Assembly: GCF_029537735.1 (NCBI RefSeq) | Contig: NZ_JARPUQ010000001.1 | Coordinates: 556,965-620,964, forward strand | DNA from: Robiginitalea aestuariiviva | Lineage (GTDB): Bacteria > Bacteroidota > Bacteroidia > Flavobacteriales > Flavobacteriaceae | Direction of reading: 5' to 3' | Length of the DNA: 64,000 nt | Shown here: positions 16,642 to 25,835 of the stretch, piece by piece | How the letters are laid out: each line of letters opens with the position of its first letter | Position numbering within the stretch: the stretch's first letter is position 1 | Position numbers and translations under genes: made by a program | Notes under the pieces: generated by a model | Databases searched by the model: none | The model's input: the letters and a program-made list of their open reading frames with translations, nothing else | Told to the model about the DNA's origin: nothing

Positions 16642-17583
16642 ATGTCGTATACCGTACCGGAGCCGAAAATTTTTGCCTGCACCCAGAGCCAGGAGCTCGG
16701 GCAGAAAATTGCCAAATCCTATGGAGCTGATCTGGGGAAGGTGATCTTTTCCAGGTACAGCGACGGGGAGTTCCAACCCTCATTCGAGGAGTCCATCCGC
16801 GGGGCGCGCATCTTCATTATCGGGTCCACCCATCCGGGGCCGGAAAACCTGATGGAAATGCTGCTGATGCTGGATGCGGCAAAAAGGGCTTCTGCCCGCC
16901 ACATTACCGCTGTGATGCCTTACTTCGGTTGGGCACGGCAAGACCGCAAGGATAAGCCGCGGGTACCTATCGCCGCCAAGTTGGTCGCCAAAATGCTGGA
17001 AACCGCAGGGGCCACCCGGATCATTACCATGGACCTGCACGCAGACCAGATCCAGGGGTTTTTTGAAAAACCGGTAGACCACCTTTTTGCCTCTACCCTG
17101 TTTTTACCCTACCTGAAAAAACTGAAACTCGACAACCTGACTATCGCCTCCCCGGATATGGGCGGCTCTAAACGGGCCTATGCCTATTCCAAAGCCCTGG
17201 GAAGCGACGTGGTGATCTGTTACAAGCAGCGCGCCAAGGCCAATGTGATCGAACACATGGAGCTGATTGGGGAAGTGGAAGACCGCAATGTGGTCCTGGT
17301 GGACGACATGGTGGATACGGCCGGTACGCTAACCAAGGCAGCCGACCTGATGATGGAACGCGGCGCGCGCAGCGTCAGGGCCATCACCACCCACGGCCTG
17401 CTCTCCGGCAACGCCTTTGAGCGGATCGAGAATTCCCGCCTGGAAGAACTCATCATTACGGATTCCATCCCGGCAAGGCAACAAAGCGATAAGGTACGGG
17501 TACTGAGCTGTGCAGACCTGTTTTCGGATGTAATGCACCGGGTACACCACAACACCTCCATCGCCTCTAAATTTTTAATGTAG
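16642..17583 (+). CDS. prs: Ribose-phosphate pyrophosphokinase (PRPP synthetase)
   Basis: A 313-residue protein of standard class I length. It has FSRYSDGEFQPSFEESIRG in the N-terminal half, YFGWARQDRKDKPRVPI (ATP/flexible loop), the metal site TMDLHADQIQGFF and the PRPP loop VVLVDDMVDTAGTL. It makes PRPP from ribose 5-phosphate and ATP for nucleotide, His and Trp synthesis. Only 19 bases separate it from rplY, so the two probably share a transcript, an arrangement also seen in other Bacteroidota. Confidence 0.98.
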   Translation: MSYTVPEPKIFACTQSQELGQKIAKSYGADLGKVIFSRYSDGEFQPSFEESIRGARIFIIGSTHPGPENLMEMLLMLDAAKRASARHITAVMPYFGWARQDRKDKPRVPIAAKLVAKMLETAGATRIITMDLHADQIQGFFEKPVDHLFASTLFLPYLKKLKLDNLTIASPDMGGSKRAYAYSKALGSDVVICYKQRAKANVIEHMELIGEVEDRNVVLVDDMVDTAGTLTKAADLMMERGARSVRAITTHGLLSGNAFERIENSRLEELIITDSIPARQQSDKVRVLSCADLFSDVMHRVHHNTSIASKFLM

Positions 17584-17602
17584 TATATATTAAACCATTA
17601 TA

Positions 17603-18232
17603 ATGAAATCAATTACAATCCAAGGATCCCAAAGAGAAAGCGTGGGCAAGAAGGCAACCAAAGCCCTACGTAATGCTGGAAAGGTCCCTTGCGTAGTTTA
17701 CGGGGGGGAATTGCCTTTGCACTTTTCGGCAGATGAAATGTCGTTCAAAGACCTCGTGTACACCCCCAACGCGCACACGGTGGTAATTGAACTCGACAAC
17801 GGCGAGAAGATCAGCGCAGTAATGCAGGACATCCAGTTCCACCCGGTATCGGACAGCATCCTGCACGTGGACTTCTACCAGCTGTTTGACGACAAGCCGG
17901 TAACCATGGCCATCCCGGTACAACTGGAGGGGAATTCCCCCGGGGTACGCAACGGTGGACGCCTGTTGTTCCGCAAGCGTAAACTCAGCATCCGCGCCCT
18001 TCCGGCCAACCTGCCGGACTTCTTTAATGTGGACATCTCCAAACTGCGTATTGGCGACCTGATTGCGGTTTCCAGCGTAAAGAGCGATGACTTCACCATC
18101 CTCCACCCGGACACCACCGTAATTGTACAGGTGAAAACTTCCCGTACAGCTATTGTGGATGCCGACGAGGACGAAGAAGAAGGCGAAGAAGGAGCCGAGG
18201 CTGCAGCCGAAGCCCCTGCTGCAGAGGAATAA
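17603..18232 (+). CDS. rplY: 50S ribosomal protein L25 (CTC/TL5 form)
   Basis: A 209-residue protein. The N-terminal ~95 residues form the L25 5S-rRNA-binding domain ([20 protein letters not shown]), followed by the TL5-type beta domain ([16 protein letters not shown]...). It ends in an acidic, Glu/Ala-rich tail from about residue 185, typical of the long CTC form. It is part of the large ribosomal subunit. It follows prs closely and is followed by an intrinsic terminator. Confidence 0.97.
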   Translation: MKSITIQGSQRESVGKKATKALRNAGKVPCVVYGGELPLHFSADEMSFKDLVYTPNAHTVVIELDNGEKISAVMQDIQFHPVSDSILHVDFYQLFDDKPVTMAIPVQLEGNSPGVRNGGRLLFRKRKLSIRALPANLPDFFNVDISKLRIGDLIAVSSVKSDDFTILHPDTTVIVQVKTSRTAIVDADEDEEEGEEGAEAAAEAPAAEE

Positions 18233-18254
18233 ACCTGCTGGCCTTACCCAACCG

Positions 18255-18300
18255 AAAGCACCCCTGGACGGTAACCCTCCACGGGTGCTTTTTGTATTTT
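18255..18300 (+). terminator. Intrinsic terminator after rplY
   Basis: AAAGCACCC at 18255-18263 pairs with GGGTGCTTT at 18283-18291, followed by TTGTATTTTT. A strong hairpin of 9 base pairs, 22 bases after the rplY stop. Confidence 0.88.
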
Positions 18301-18316
18301 TAGAAAAAGGAACCCT

Positions 18317-18934
18317 GTGTGGTGTTTGTCAAAATTCTTTAGGAAACGTCCCGATCAAACGGAACCCATGAAGAAATTCCTCATTGTAGGCCTCGGGAAT
18401 ATCGGGGCAGAGTATGCCCATACCCGGCACAATATCGGCTTTAAGATTCTGGACCACCTGGCTGCTGCAACAGACATGGAATTCCAGCCTGCCCGCCTGG
18501 GCGATGTGGCAGCCTTCCGGCTCAAAGGGCGCGCCATCACCTGCCTGAAGCCCTCCACTTATATGAACCGTAGCGGGAAGGCGGTCAAGTACTGGCTGGA
18601 GAAGGAAAAAATCCCCGTTTCCAACCTGCTTGTGGTTACCGACGACCTGAACCTGCCCTATGGCACCCTGCGCCTGAAAACGAAGGGCAGTGATGGCGGC
18701 CACAACGGCCTGAAAGACATACAGCAGGTACTGGGCACCACTGCCTATGCCCGATTCCGGTTCGGGATCGGCAATACCTTTGGCAAAGGTCAGCAAGTGG
18801 ATTATGTGTTGGGCGAATGGTCAGAAGAGGAAGGTGAAACCATGGGCGAACGGCTGGACCGCAGTGTGGAACTCCTGAAATCCTTTGTCCTGGCCGGGGC
18901 TTCGATTACCATGAACCAGTTTAACAACACCTGA
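18317..18934 (+). CDS. pth: Peptidyl-tRNA hydrolase
   Basis: The core starts [13 protein letters not shown] with the catalytic His in NTRHNIGF, then YMNRSGKAV and [11 protein letters not shown], all diagnostic of Pth. It recycles peptidyl-tRNAs released from stalled ribosomes. The start is debatable: GTG 18317 has an AAAGGA Shine-Dalgarno-like site 6 bases upstream and yields a 17-residue basic extension (SKFFRKRP) of the kind seen in flavobacterial Pth proteins; ATG 18368 gives the classical start. The stop abuts the stop of the convergent lipoprotein gene with no gap. Confidence 0.95.
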   Translation: MWCLSKFFRKRPDQTEPMKKFLIVGLGNIGAEYAHTRHNIGFKILDHLAAATDMEFQPARLGDVAAFRLKGRAITCLKPSTYMNRSGKAVKYWLEKEKIPVSNLLVVTDDLNLPYGTLRLKTKGSDGGHNGLKDIQQVLGTTAYARFRFGIGNTFGKGQQVDYVLGEWSEEEGETMGERLDRSVELLKSFVLAGASITMNQFNNT

Positions 18935-19627
18935 TCAGAGTACCCGGAAGGACCCCACACCCGACCGCGAGGTATTCCCCAGACTGTCCCGGGACAAAAT
19001 TTCCCAATAGACTACTGTGCCTGCGTTTACCGAAACCCTGTAGGTATTGCTGTTTGCGGGCTGGGTGGTTTGCCGGGTAAGGGCATTGGGCTGCAAGCCC
19101 ACATAAACCTCAAATTCCTGAAGGTCGTTATCCGGGTCGGCACCGCTCCAGCGCAGGAGAACCTCCCCATTGCCGTCCGAAGCCACCGTACTGCCGGAGG
19201 CCGGAAGTTCCAGCCGGGCTGGAAAAGGGGCATAGCTTTCCGAAGCGCCTGCATTGTAGAACTGCCAGGTTAGGCTGGCGGGGCCGACATCCCCCTGGGC
19301 ATTGCGGGCAATAACGCGCCAGGTGAATGCAACTCCCCTGGCCAATACCACAGGTGCGCTGGTCCCGCTGGTTGCCAATTGCTCTACCAGGCTGCCCCCG
19401 TCCCGGTACACAGAAAGCTGGTAGGTAGCCGCATGCGCGGTGGCCTCCCAGCGAAATACCACTTCGCTGGAGGTCGCCCCAACCGGGGTGCCGGTTACAC
19501 ACAACGTATTGTCCCCCGGATAGGTGAGATTTACCGCACCGGGAATTTTCGGGCCTTCGTCCTTACTGCATCCGCCCCCGGCAAATCCCAGCACCAACAG
19601 AAAAATCATTAAGCGGGCTATTTTCAT
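18935..19627 (-). CDS. Secreted lipoprotein with fibronectin-III-like domains
   Basis: A 230-residue protein with a lipoprotein signal (MKIARLMIFLLVLGFAGGGC, lipidated Cys20) followed by SKDEG. Two Ig/FnIII-like segments follow (residues ~30-120 and ~125-230), with patterns such as VVFRWEATAHAATYQLSVY and VLLRWSGADPDNDLQEFEVY. It is probably anchored to the outer membrane and binds protein or polysaccharide. It overlaps the end of the metalloprotease gene by 4 bases and lies downstream of it in the same operon, so it may be a partner of that secreted enzyme. Confidence 0.85.
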   Translation of the reverse strand: MKIARLMIFLLVLGFAGGGCSKDEGPKIPGAVNLTYPGDNTLCVTGTPVGATSSEVVFRWEATAHAATYQLSVYRDGGSLVEQLATSGTSAPVVLARGVAFTWRVIARNAQGDVGPASLTWQFYNAGASESYAPFPARLELPASGSTVASDGNGEVLLRWSGADPDNDLQEFEVYVGLQPNALTRQTTQPANSNTYRVSVNAGTVVYWEILSRDSLGNTSRSGVGSFRVL

Positions 19628-22600
19628 TTCCGGAACATTTTTAGGGTTTGTACCCTTCCCGCCTGGGTGAGGCGAAGGAAATAAATTCCGGTAGGCAGGG
19701 GTGGCAGGGAAACCCGCTGCAATTGAGAACCCGGGCCATAAGCTTTTGTGAACACCAGTGCCCCGGAGGCATTGAACAGCTCCAGATACACCGCCTGGTC
19801 GGGGCGCGGCGCATAAATATCCAGGTAAGTCGAAAAGGGGTTGGGCGATGCCACCGGGCGTTCCGAGTAGAAATAGGAAGCTTCGAAAACCCCCTTACAG
19901 GCGGGCACAGCTTCCACTTTTAGGGCATTGGACCCCTGGCCCAAAACCAGCTCCAGAGCACCGGAGACCACCTCCTGTACCTGGCCGTTCAGCGTCACCA
20001 CATACCGGTCTGCACCTTGCAGGTCCAGCTGCAGGCTGGCCCCGTCCGCCGAAGGCGCAGCCGTTACACTTAAGGGGTCGGGACTGTCTATTTGCAGGTC
20101 GAAGCACAGGGCTTCATATACAATGGTACCGTCCGTGCCTTCCAGGCACAACAGGTACGTACCTGCAGCAAGGCCGGTTAAAGTGGTCGCGCTGGTAAAG
20201 CTCCCGGACTGGTTTACGCCACTGCCGGTCAGGCTATAGGTGTAATCCATCTCCGTGGCCGCGGTTATGACCATCTGTCCATCCCCCTGCCCGATACAGC
20301 TCTCGCTGCTCAGGGCAATGCGAAACTGGTCCTGGGGAAAACGGTACACCGGGCAACCGCTGGCGTCCACAGTAGTCCCTGGCGGGGTGCCCAGGCACAG
20401 GTCATCCCCGTCGTCAAAAACCCCATCCCCATCTGCATCGGGACGTAAAGCCCCCTCCACACAGAGTTCCAGCCCAAAGGCATTCAGACGCCCGCCATCG
20501 GCCGGGGCCGTATCCCGGATGGTGAGAATCCATTCGCCCTGGGAAGGCTCCCCGGCAAAGGAAGCCAGGTTGCCCAGGGGCTTAACCGTACCCGAAATGG
20601 CCGGGTTATTACTACAGATAAACGGGGCGCCAGCATTGTCAAAGGTGGCGTTCACATCATTGGCCTCTGCACAGGAATAGGCAAAAAGGGTCACTTCCGT
20701 CCCGGCCGGGGAGCGCAGGGTTACCACCAGGTCCGAAAGATAGCTGTGATCCAGGTCCAGGGACACCCTGGCGCTAGCCACAGGTAGATTCTCCGGGAAG
20801 GTGATCGCAGAGGTCACCGTAGGCGTTCCCACCGTGGAGATTGTGACAGGCATGCCCTGGGCAGAGAGGGTCCGGCAGTCTGTGGTTATGGTCTGAAAAC
20901 TGAAGGGGCCGCCGTAGGCACCTTCCCCGCAGGCATTCAAGGATTTTACACGCCAGAAGTACGGGGTGCCCGGGTTAAGAACGGGCGTTGCGTATTGAGC
21001 TGTCGTTACCGTTTGGTCGGCCAGGATACTGGTAAAGCCCGCATCGGTAGCCAACTGTACCCTGTACCCGGTGCTTCCCGGGGTTGCTGCCCATTGTAAC
21101 AGGGGTTTCAGGGGCGCCTGGGAGGCTCCGTCCGCAGGAGACTGCAAAACCGGGGCTGCCAGGGAGGCATCGCCTACCTCCAGGGTAACCGGCAGGTTGA
21201 AGGTGGTAGGGCCAGATGTGGCCCGAACCGTAATACCATACGTGCCCGGGGCCAGGTTTCCGGTCCCGGAAAGAGTAAGTGTTACAGGCGAATCTGAAGT
21301 TTGGACCTGGGCTGGAGCAAAGACAGCCGTAAGGCCGGGCGGGAGGTTTATTGCGGTAAGGTCCACAGGATCCCCAAAGCCTGAAAAGGAGCGATATACC
21401 AGGTCAAAAACGGCATCCGCCGGGGGGCAGGCTTCGGCCTGAAGCGTTGCCGCCTCCAGGATAAAGGGTACCTCCACCACACTGAAATTCCCGGCGTTTA
21501 CGGCAAAAAAGATGTTATCCGAAGCTTTTACCATCAGGCGGGCGGCAGAAGTGGCTGTACCCGGCAACTGCACCTGGGCCGTTCCCGAATTCGGGATACC
21601 CGACGCCAGGAGCAAAGGAAAGGTCTGCCCCCCATCGGCAGAGAAATACACATCTACCTGCGCGCAATTCACAGGGCTTCCCTGGGTGCCGGCCACATCC
21701 CAGGTTATCGTTTGCACGCTGCCGGCCGGATAACTTTCGCCCCCAGCCTGCGAAAGGACCTGAAAAGGTCCGCCGGGCTCAACACGTACCCGGACCACCG
21801 CCGCAGCGGTTTGCCCACCACCGATGGCATTGTCTCGCACGGTAACGGCAAAATTCAGGTCACGGGCTATATTGGATACCGTTTCCCAGGCATCGCCGGT
21901 TGCCGGGCTGGTCTGGGTCAGGTTGCCGGAAACCACCCGGTCCAGGGCCGGGAAGTACCTTATGGGCGCTGCCGTGGGCGGCAGAGAGCGGAAATTGGCA
22001 CCAACCGGATTTTCAGGGCCAAAAATTTCGGTAGTCACCACCCCGTCGTCCACCTGTTCCCAGGTATAGGTCAGCACATCTGAAGGGTCGGGGTCCGTAG
22101 CTGTCCCTTCCAGCACAAAAGCTGTGCCCGGGGGAATGTGATAATCCGGGAGGACGCCCAGTACCGGAGGGGTATTGGACATCGGGGTCTGGTTACCGCA
22201 GGAAATTCCGGCCACATAGTCCCCGATTTGCATCACGCTGAAATAGTGGAAATAATCGTCCCCCGTGTTGGCCACATTGTTGCCCTGCACAATCCCGGCA
22301 TATCCCATGATGGTAGTACCGCTGGCCGGCTCGGCCTGTACGCCGGTACCCTCCGTATCGAAGGACCAGGTATGGTTGGCGCCGAACTGGTGGCCCATTT
22401 CATGAGCAACGAAATCCAGATCAAAACGATCGCCCTCCGGGATGGGGGTAGCCGCGTAAGCGCTGCCCTTTCGGCCGTCCTGGCAAACCGCCCCGATAAA
22501 CCCGGCATTGCCCGCTTCGCCTCCCTGGTGGAACAGGTGGCCTATATCGTAATTCGCGGCGCCAATCTGGCCATCGAGGGTGGTTTGTACCTCTGCACTC

Positions 22601-23406
22601 AGGTTACCCCCAAAAGGATCTGTAGCAGCATCGGTGTATATAACCTGGTCTGTGTTGGCCACCAACTCCAGTTGTATAGCCAGGTCCCGGCTGAATACTT
22701 CGTTGATCCGCGTAAGGGTGGCGTTGATAGCAGCCAGGGCGTCCGCCACCGTTCCTCCGTGGTATTCGGTGTATTCCCCTGAAGCCGCCACCGCAAGGCG
22801 ATAGGTACGCAGCAGCTGGTCGTCCGCCATTTTGGAAGCCCCGGCCCCAGCCGATGCCTGCTTTTGGAATACGGCTTCCGTTGCGCATTTCCAGGCCGTG
22901 GGCAGCCCTTGCTTATCCGCGCCGGAAAAGAGCACATACCTGTTGGCGGACCCGGGTACTTTTTCAATAAAATGTGCCCCCGGCTCCTCCGGATTATGCA
23001 GGATGGCCTGAAAGCCGGAAGGGGCCATACTAAAACGGATGCGGAGGCCGGGGTCCGATACGCCTACGCCCAGATAAGAGCGGATATCCGGGTAACGCGC
23101 CTGCAATTCGGGCGCCATTACGGATTGCTCCCGCACCCGGTAACCCACCAGGGTGCCCCGGGCATCGGGAAGCCATATTTGTGTTTCGTTTTCCCCGCCC
23201 TGAAGGGTGGCCAGGGCCCAGCGCAAGGCCTCCTCCTCCAGGAGAAAAGCCCTGGAGTCCTCTACGCGGAGTGCTTCCCCTGCACCAGTGTGCCGGGGGT
23301 CCGGGGCATGGTCTTCCCTCCAGATGCCCTGGGATTGCTGGCCGTAGGAAGAAAAGATGGGAAAGAGCGCCAGTATTGTTAAAACTAGCCGTAATTTTGT
23401 CGACAT
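19624..23406 (-). CDS. Secreted M12B-type zinc metalloprotease with P domain and T9SS sorting domain
   Basis: A 1260-residue protein: signal peptide (to about residue 22), a propeptide-like region, then a reprolysin-like catalytic domain with HEMGHQFGANH at residues 335-345 (HExxHxxGxxH) and a downstream Met-turn region. Cadherin/Ig- and FnIII-like repeats occupy ~430-860, and a proprotein-convertase P domain ~865-985 (SYLSDLVVTLRSPAGTEVTL). A type A T9SS C-terminal domain (SPNPFSTYLDIYAP...LTQAGRVQTLKMFRK) completes it. It is predicted to be exported by the type IX system to the surface or medium to degrade proteins. The downstream overlapping lipoprotein is probably co-expressed. Confidence 0.95.
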   Translation of the reverse strand: MSTKLRLVLTILALFPIFSSYGQQSQGIWREDHAPDPRHTGAGEALRVEDSRAFLLEEEALRWALATLQGGENETQIWLPDARGTLVGYRVREQSVMAPELQARYPDIRSYLGVGVSDPGLRIRFSMAPSGFQAILHNPEEPGAHFIEKVPGSANRYVLFSGADKQGLPTAWKCATEAVFQKQASAGAGASKMADDQLLRTYRLAVAASGEYTEYHGGTVADALAAINATLTRINEVFSRDLAIQLELVANTDQVIYTDAATDPFGGNLSAEVQTTLDGQIGAANYDIGHLFHQGGEAGNAGFIGAVCQDGRKGSAYAATPIPEGDRFDLDFVAHEMGHQFGANHTWSFDTEGTGVQAEPASGTTIMGYAGIVQGNNVANTGDDYFHYFSVMQIGDYVAGISCGNQTPMSNTPPVLGVLPDYHIPPGTAFVLEGTATDPDPSDVLTYTWEQVDDGVVTTEIFGPENPVGANFRSLPPTAAPIRYFPALDRVVSGNLTQTSPATGDAWETVSNIARDLNFAVTVRDNAIGGGQTAAAVVRVRVEPGGPFQVLSQAGGESYPAGSVQTITWDVAGTQGSPVNCAQVDVYFSADGGQTFPLLLASGIPNSGTAQVQLPGTATSAARLMVKASDNIFFAVNAGNFSVVEVPFILEAATLQAEACPPADAVFDLVYRSFSGFGDPVDLTAINLPPGLTAVFAPAQVQTSDSPVTLTLSGTGNLAPGTYGITVRATSGPTTFNLPVTLEVGDASLAAPVLQSPADGASQAPLKPLLQWAATPGSTGYRVQLATDAGFTSILADQTVTTAQYATPVLNPGTPYFWRVKSLNACGEGAYGGPFSFQTITTDCRTLSAQGMPVTISTVGTPTVTSAITFPENLPVASARVSLDLDHSYLSDLVVTLRSPAGTEVTLFAYSCAEANDVNATFDNAGAPFICSNNPAISGTVKPLGNLASFAGEPSQGEWILTIRDTAPADGGRLNAFGLELCVEGALRPDADGDGVFDDGDDLCLGTPPGTTVDASGCPVYRFPQDQFRIALSSESCIGQGDGQMVITAATEMDYTYSLTGSGVNQSGSFTSATTLTGLAAGTYLLCLEGTDGTIVYEALCFDLQIDSPDPLSVTAAPSADGASLQLDLQGADRYVVTLNGQVQEVVSGALELVLGQGSNALKVEAVPACKGVFEASYFYSERPVASPNPFSTYLDIYAPRPDQAVYLELFNASGALVFTKAYGPGSQLQRVSLPPLPTGIYFLRLTQAGRVQTLKMFRK

Positions 23407-23457
23407 CCGTGGGGCTTTGACGCTCCAAAATACGCCTTTTTTGATTATTTTGATTGC

Positions 23458-24381
23458 GTGTTAACCGTTCAAGGCCTTTCAGATTACCAAAGTCAGCGGC
23501 CCAGCGTGGTTACCATCGGGACCTTCGATGGGGTCCACATTGGTCACCGGAGGATTCTGGAGCGATTGGTATCCAGTGCCCGGTCCATGGAGTTGCAAGC
23601 CACCCTCCTTACGTTTTACCCCCACCCCCGAATGGTCCTGCAAAAGGACACCGGCATCCGGCTGCTGAATACCATTGGCGAAAAATCCGACATCCTGGCC
23701 GGGCTGGGGCTGGATTGCCTGGTGGTACACCCATTCAGCAAAAAGTTTTCCCGCCTTTCGGCCACCGAATTTGTGCGCGACGTTCTGGTGGATACCCTGC
23801 GTGCCAGAAAAGTGATTATCGGGTACGACCACCGCTTCGGACGCAACCGGACAGCCAATATCCAGGACCTGATTGCCTTTGGCAACCTCTACGATTTCCA
23901 GGTGGAGGAAATCCCGGCCCAGGAGGTGGAAGCCGTTTCGGTAAGCTCCACTAAAATTCGCCATGCCCTGGAAACCGGAGACCTGGAAACCGCAAACCGG
24001 TACCTGGGCTACCCTTACCTGTTAAGCGGGGTGGTAGCCCCCGGGAAACAACTGGGGCGAACGCTGGGCTACCCTACAGCCAACCTTAAACCGGAATCGG
24101 AGTATAAACTCATTCCCGGAAGCGGGGTTTACCTGGTTCGCAGCCAGCTGCAGGGCCGAACGGTACACGGGATGATGAACATCGGTTCTAACCCTACCGT
24201 AGGCGGCAGCGGCCGCCATATCGAAATCCACTTTTTTGACCTGGAGGAAGACCTGTACGGGCAACCCGTTCGGGTGGAGCTGCTGGCCAGGCTCCGGGAC
24301 GAGCAAAAGTTTGATTCCCTGGAAGCCCTGCAGTCTCAGCTAACCCAGGACGAGGCGCACGCCCGGGCCCTGATCCGGTAA
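23458..24381 (+). CDS. ribF: Bifunctional riboflavin kinase / FAD synthetase
   Basis: A 307-residue protein starting at GTG 23458. The N-terminal nucleotidyltransferase domain has TIGTFDGVHIGHRRIL (residues 19-34); the C-terminal flavokinase domain has GRTLGYPTANL and GMMNIGSNPTVGG. It makes FMN and FAD. It is divergent from the metalloprotease gene with only 51 bases between them, so its leader must be very short. No FMN riboswitch is visible. Confidence 0.96.
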   Translation: MLTVQGLSDYQSQRPSVVTIGTFDGVHIGHRRILERLVSSARSMELQATLLTFYPHPRMVLQKDTGIRLLNTIGEKSDILAGLGLDCLVVHPFSKKFSRLSATEFVRDVLVDTLRARKVIIGYDHRFGRNRTANIQDLIAFGNLYDFQVEEIPAQEVEAVSVSSTKIRHALETGDLETANRYLGYPYLLSGVVAPGKQLGRTLGYPTANLKPESEYKLIPGSGVYLVRSQLQGRTVHGMMNIGSNPTVGGSGRHIEIHFFDLEEDLYGQPVRVELLARLRDEQKFDSLEALQSQLTQDEAHARALIR

Positions 24382-24466
24382 TTCCCTGCCGCGCCCGCCT
24401 TTTACCTCCGGATAACATATTGGAATTCCCTTCCCGCCTCCGCTGGCGGATTCGCCAATTTCGCCT

Positions 24467-24474
24467 TAAATTTG
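24467..24474 (+). promoter_or_regulatory. -7 promoter element of serS
   Basis: TAAATTTG matches TAnnTTTG, predicting a start near 24478 and a leader of about 16 nt. No clear -33 TTTG is seen. There is no T-box. Confidence 0.4.
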
Positions 24475-24493
24475 CGGTCTTAAGCCAATACCT

Positions 24494-25771
24494 ATGTTGC
24501 CACTGCAGCTACTGCGCGAACAGACCGACCGGATTGCCCAGGCCCTTTCCAAAAGGGGGCTGGACGCCGGACCCATGCTGGAGGAAATCCTCCGCAAAGA
24601 CCAGGAGCGCCGCAGCCTCCAGGCCCAATTGGACGAAACCCTGGCCGAAGCCAACCGTAAATCGAAGGAGATCGGGGAGTTGTTCAAAGCCGGGAAAGGC
24701 GCCGAAGCCCAGGCCTTAAAGGCCGAGTCTGCCCAACTGAAAGAACAGTCCAAAACCCTGGGGGAATCACTCTCCCGGGCAGCCGATGCCTTGCAGGAAG
24801 CCTTGTACCAGGTGCCCAATGCCCCGCACGAAAGCGTTCCGGCCGGGCAGGACGAGGCGGATAACGAAGTGGTGGCCGAAGGCGGAAAGCGGCCGGATTT
24901 ACCCGAAGGTGCCATGCCTCACTGGGAACTGGCCCGGGAATACGACCTGATCGATTTTGAGCTGGGGGTGAAGATCACCGGCGCCGGATTCCCCGTTTAT
25001 AAAGGAAAAGGCGCCCGCCTGCAACGGGCGCTTATACAGTTCTTCCTGGACCGCAATACAGAGGCAGGATATACCGAAGTACAGGTGCCCCACCTGGTAA
25101 ATGCGGATTCCGGATATGGCACCGGCCAGCTTCCGGACAAGGAAGGGCAGATGTACGAGCTTAAAGAAGACCCCCTGTACCTGATCCCGACGGCCGAAGT
25201 CCCTGTGACCAACCTTTTCCGGGACGAAATCCTGGAGGCTTCTCAGTTGCCGGTTCGGTATACAGCTTACTCCCCTTGTTTTCGAAGAGAAGCGGGAAGC
25301 TACGGGGCCCACGTTCGCGGCCTGAACCGCCTGCACCAGTTCGACAAGGTCGAGATCGTGCGCGTGGAGCACCCGGAGCGTTCCTACGAGGCTTTGGATG
25401 GGATGGTAGCCCATGTGAAAAGCCTGCTGGAAGCGCTGGGCCTGCCTTATCGCATTTTACGCCTCTGCGGGGGAGACCTGGGCTTTACTTCTGCACTAAC
25501 CTTCGATTTCGAGGTGTGGTCTGCGGCACAGGAGCGGTGGCTGGAAGTGAGTTCGGTTTCCAATTTTGAGGCCTTCCAGGCCAACCGGCTGAAACTGCGA
25601 TTCCGGGACGGGAACGAAAAGCCCCAGCTGGCCCACACCCTGAATGGCAGCGCCCTGGCCCTGCCCCGGGTCCTGGCCGGCATCCTGGAAAACTTCCAGG
25701 AAGCGGACGGCATCCGCATTCCTGAGGTGTTGGTGCCCTATGCCGGATTCGACCGGATTCAGCTCGGATAA
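24494..25771 (+). CDS. serS: Serine--tRNA ligase
   Basis: A 425-residue class II synthetase. The N-terminal ~110 residues form the long antiparallel coiled-coil arm that binds the tRNA variable arm. Motif 2 is YSPCFRREAGSYGAHVRGLN and motif 3 ends NGSALALPRVLAGILENFQ. It charges tRNA-Ser and is essential. It is preceded by its own promoter and followed by an unrelated TPR gene with its own promoter. Confidence 0.98.
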   Translation: MLPLQLLREQTDRIAQALSKRGLDAGPMLEEILRKDQERRSLQAQLDETLAEANRKSKEIGELFKAGKGAEAQALKAESAQLKEQSKTLGESLSRAADALQEALYQVPNAPHESVPAGQDEADNEVVAEGGKRPDLPEGAMPHWELAREYDLIDFELGVKITGAGFPVYKGKGARLQRALIQFFLDRNTEAGYTEVQVPHLVNADSGYGTGQLPDKEGQMYELKEDPLYLIPTAEVPVTNLFRDEILEASQLPVRYTAYSPCFRREAGSYGAHVRGLNRLHQFDKVEIVRVEHPERSYEALDGMVAHVKSLLEALGLPYRILRLCGGDLGFTSALTFDFEVWSAAQERWLEVSSVSNFEAFQANRLKLRFRDGNEKPQLAHTLNGSALALPRVLAGILENFQEADGIRIPEVLVPYAGFDRIQLG

Positions 25772-25813
25772 TTACCCATTTTCTGATCGCCGGTGACGGC
25801 CCGTTCAAGTTCG

Positions 25814-25821
25814 TATCTTTG
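25814..25821 (+). promoter_or_regulatory. -7 promoter element of the exported TPR gene
   Basis: TATCTTTG matches TAnnTTTG and predicts a start near 25825. It overlaps the upstream in-frame GTG (25821), so it argues for ATG 25836 as the true start, with an 11-nt leader. Confidence 0.45.
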
Positions 25822-25835
25822 TGAAAAGAACGACC

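Noticed and set aside
23407-23457. An FMN riboswitch before ribF
   Set aside because: The interval is only 51 bases and shows none of the conserved RFN-element helices.
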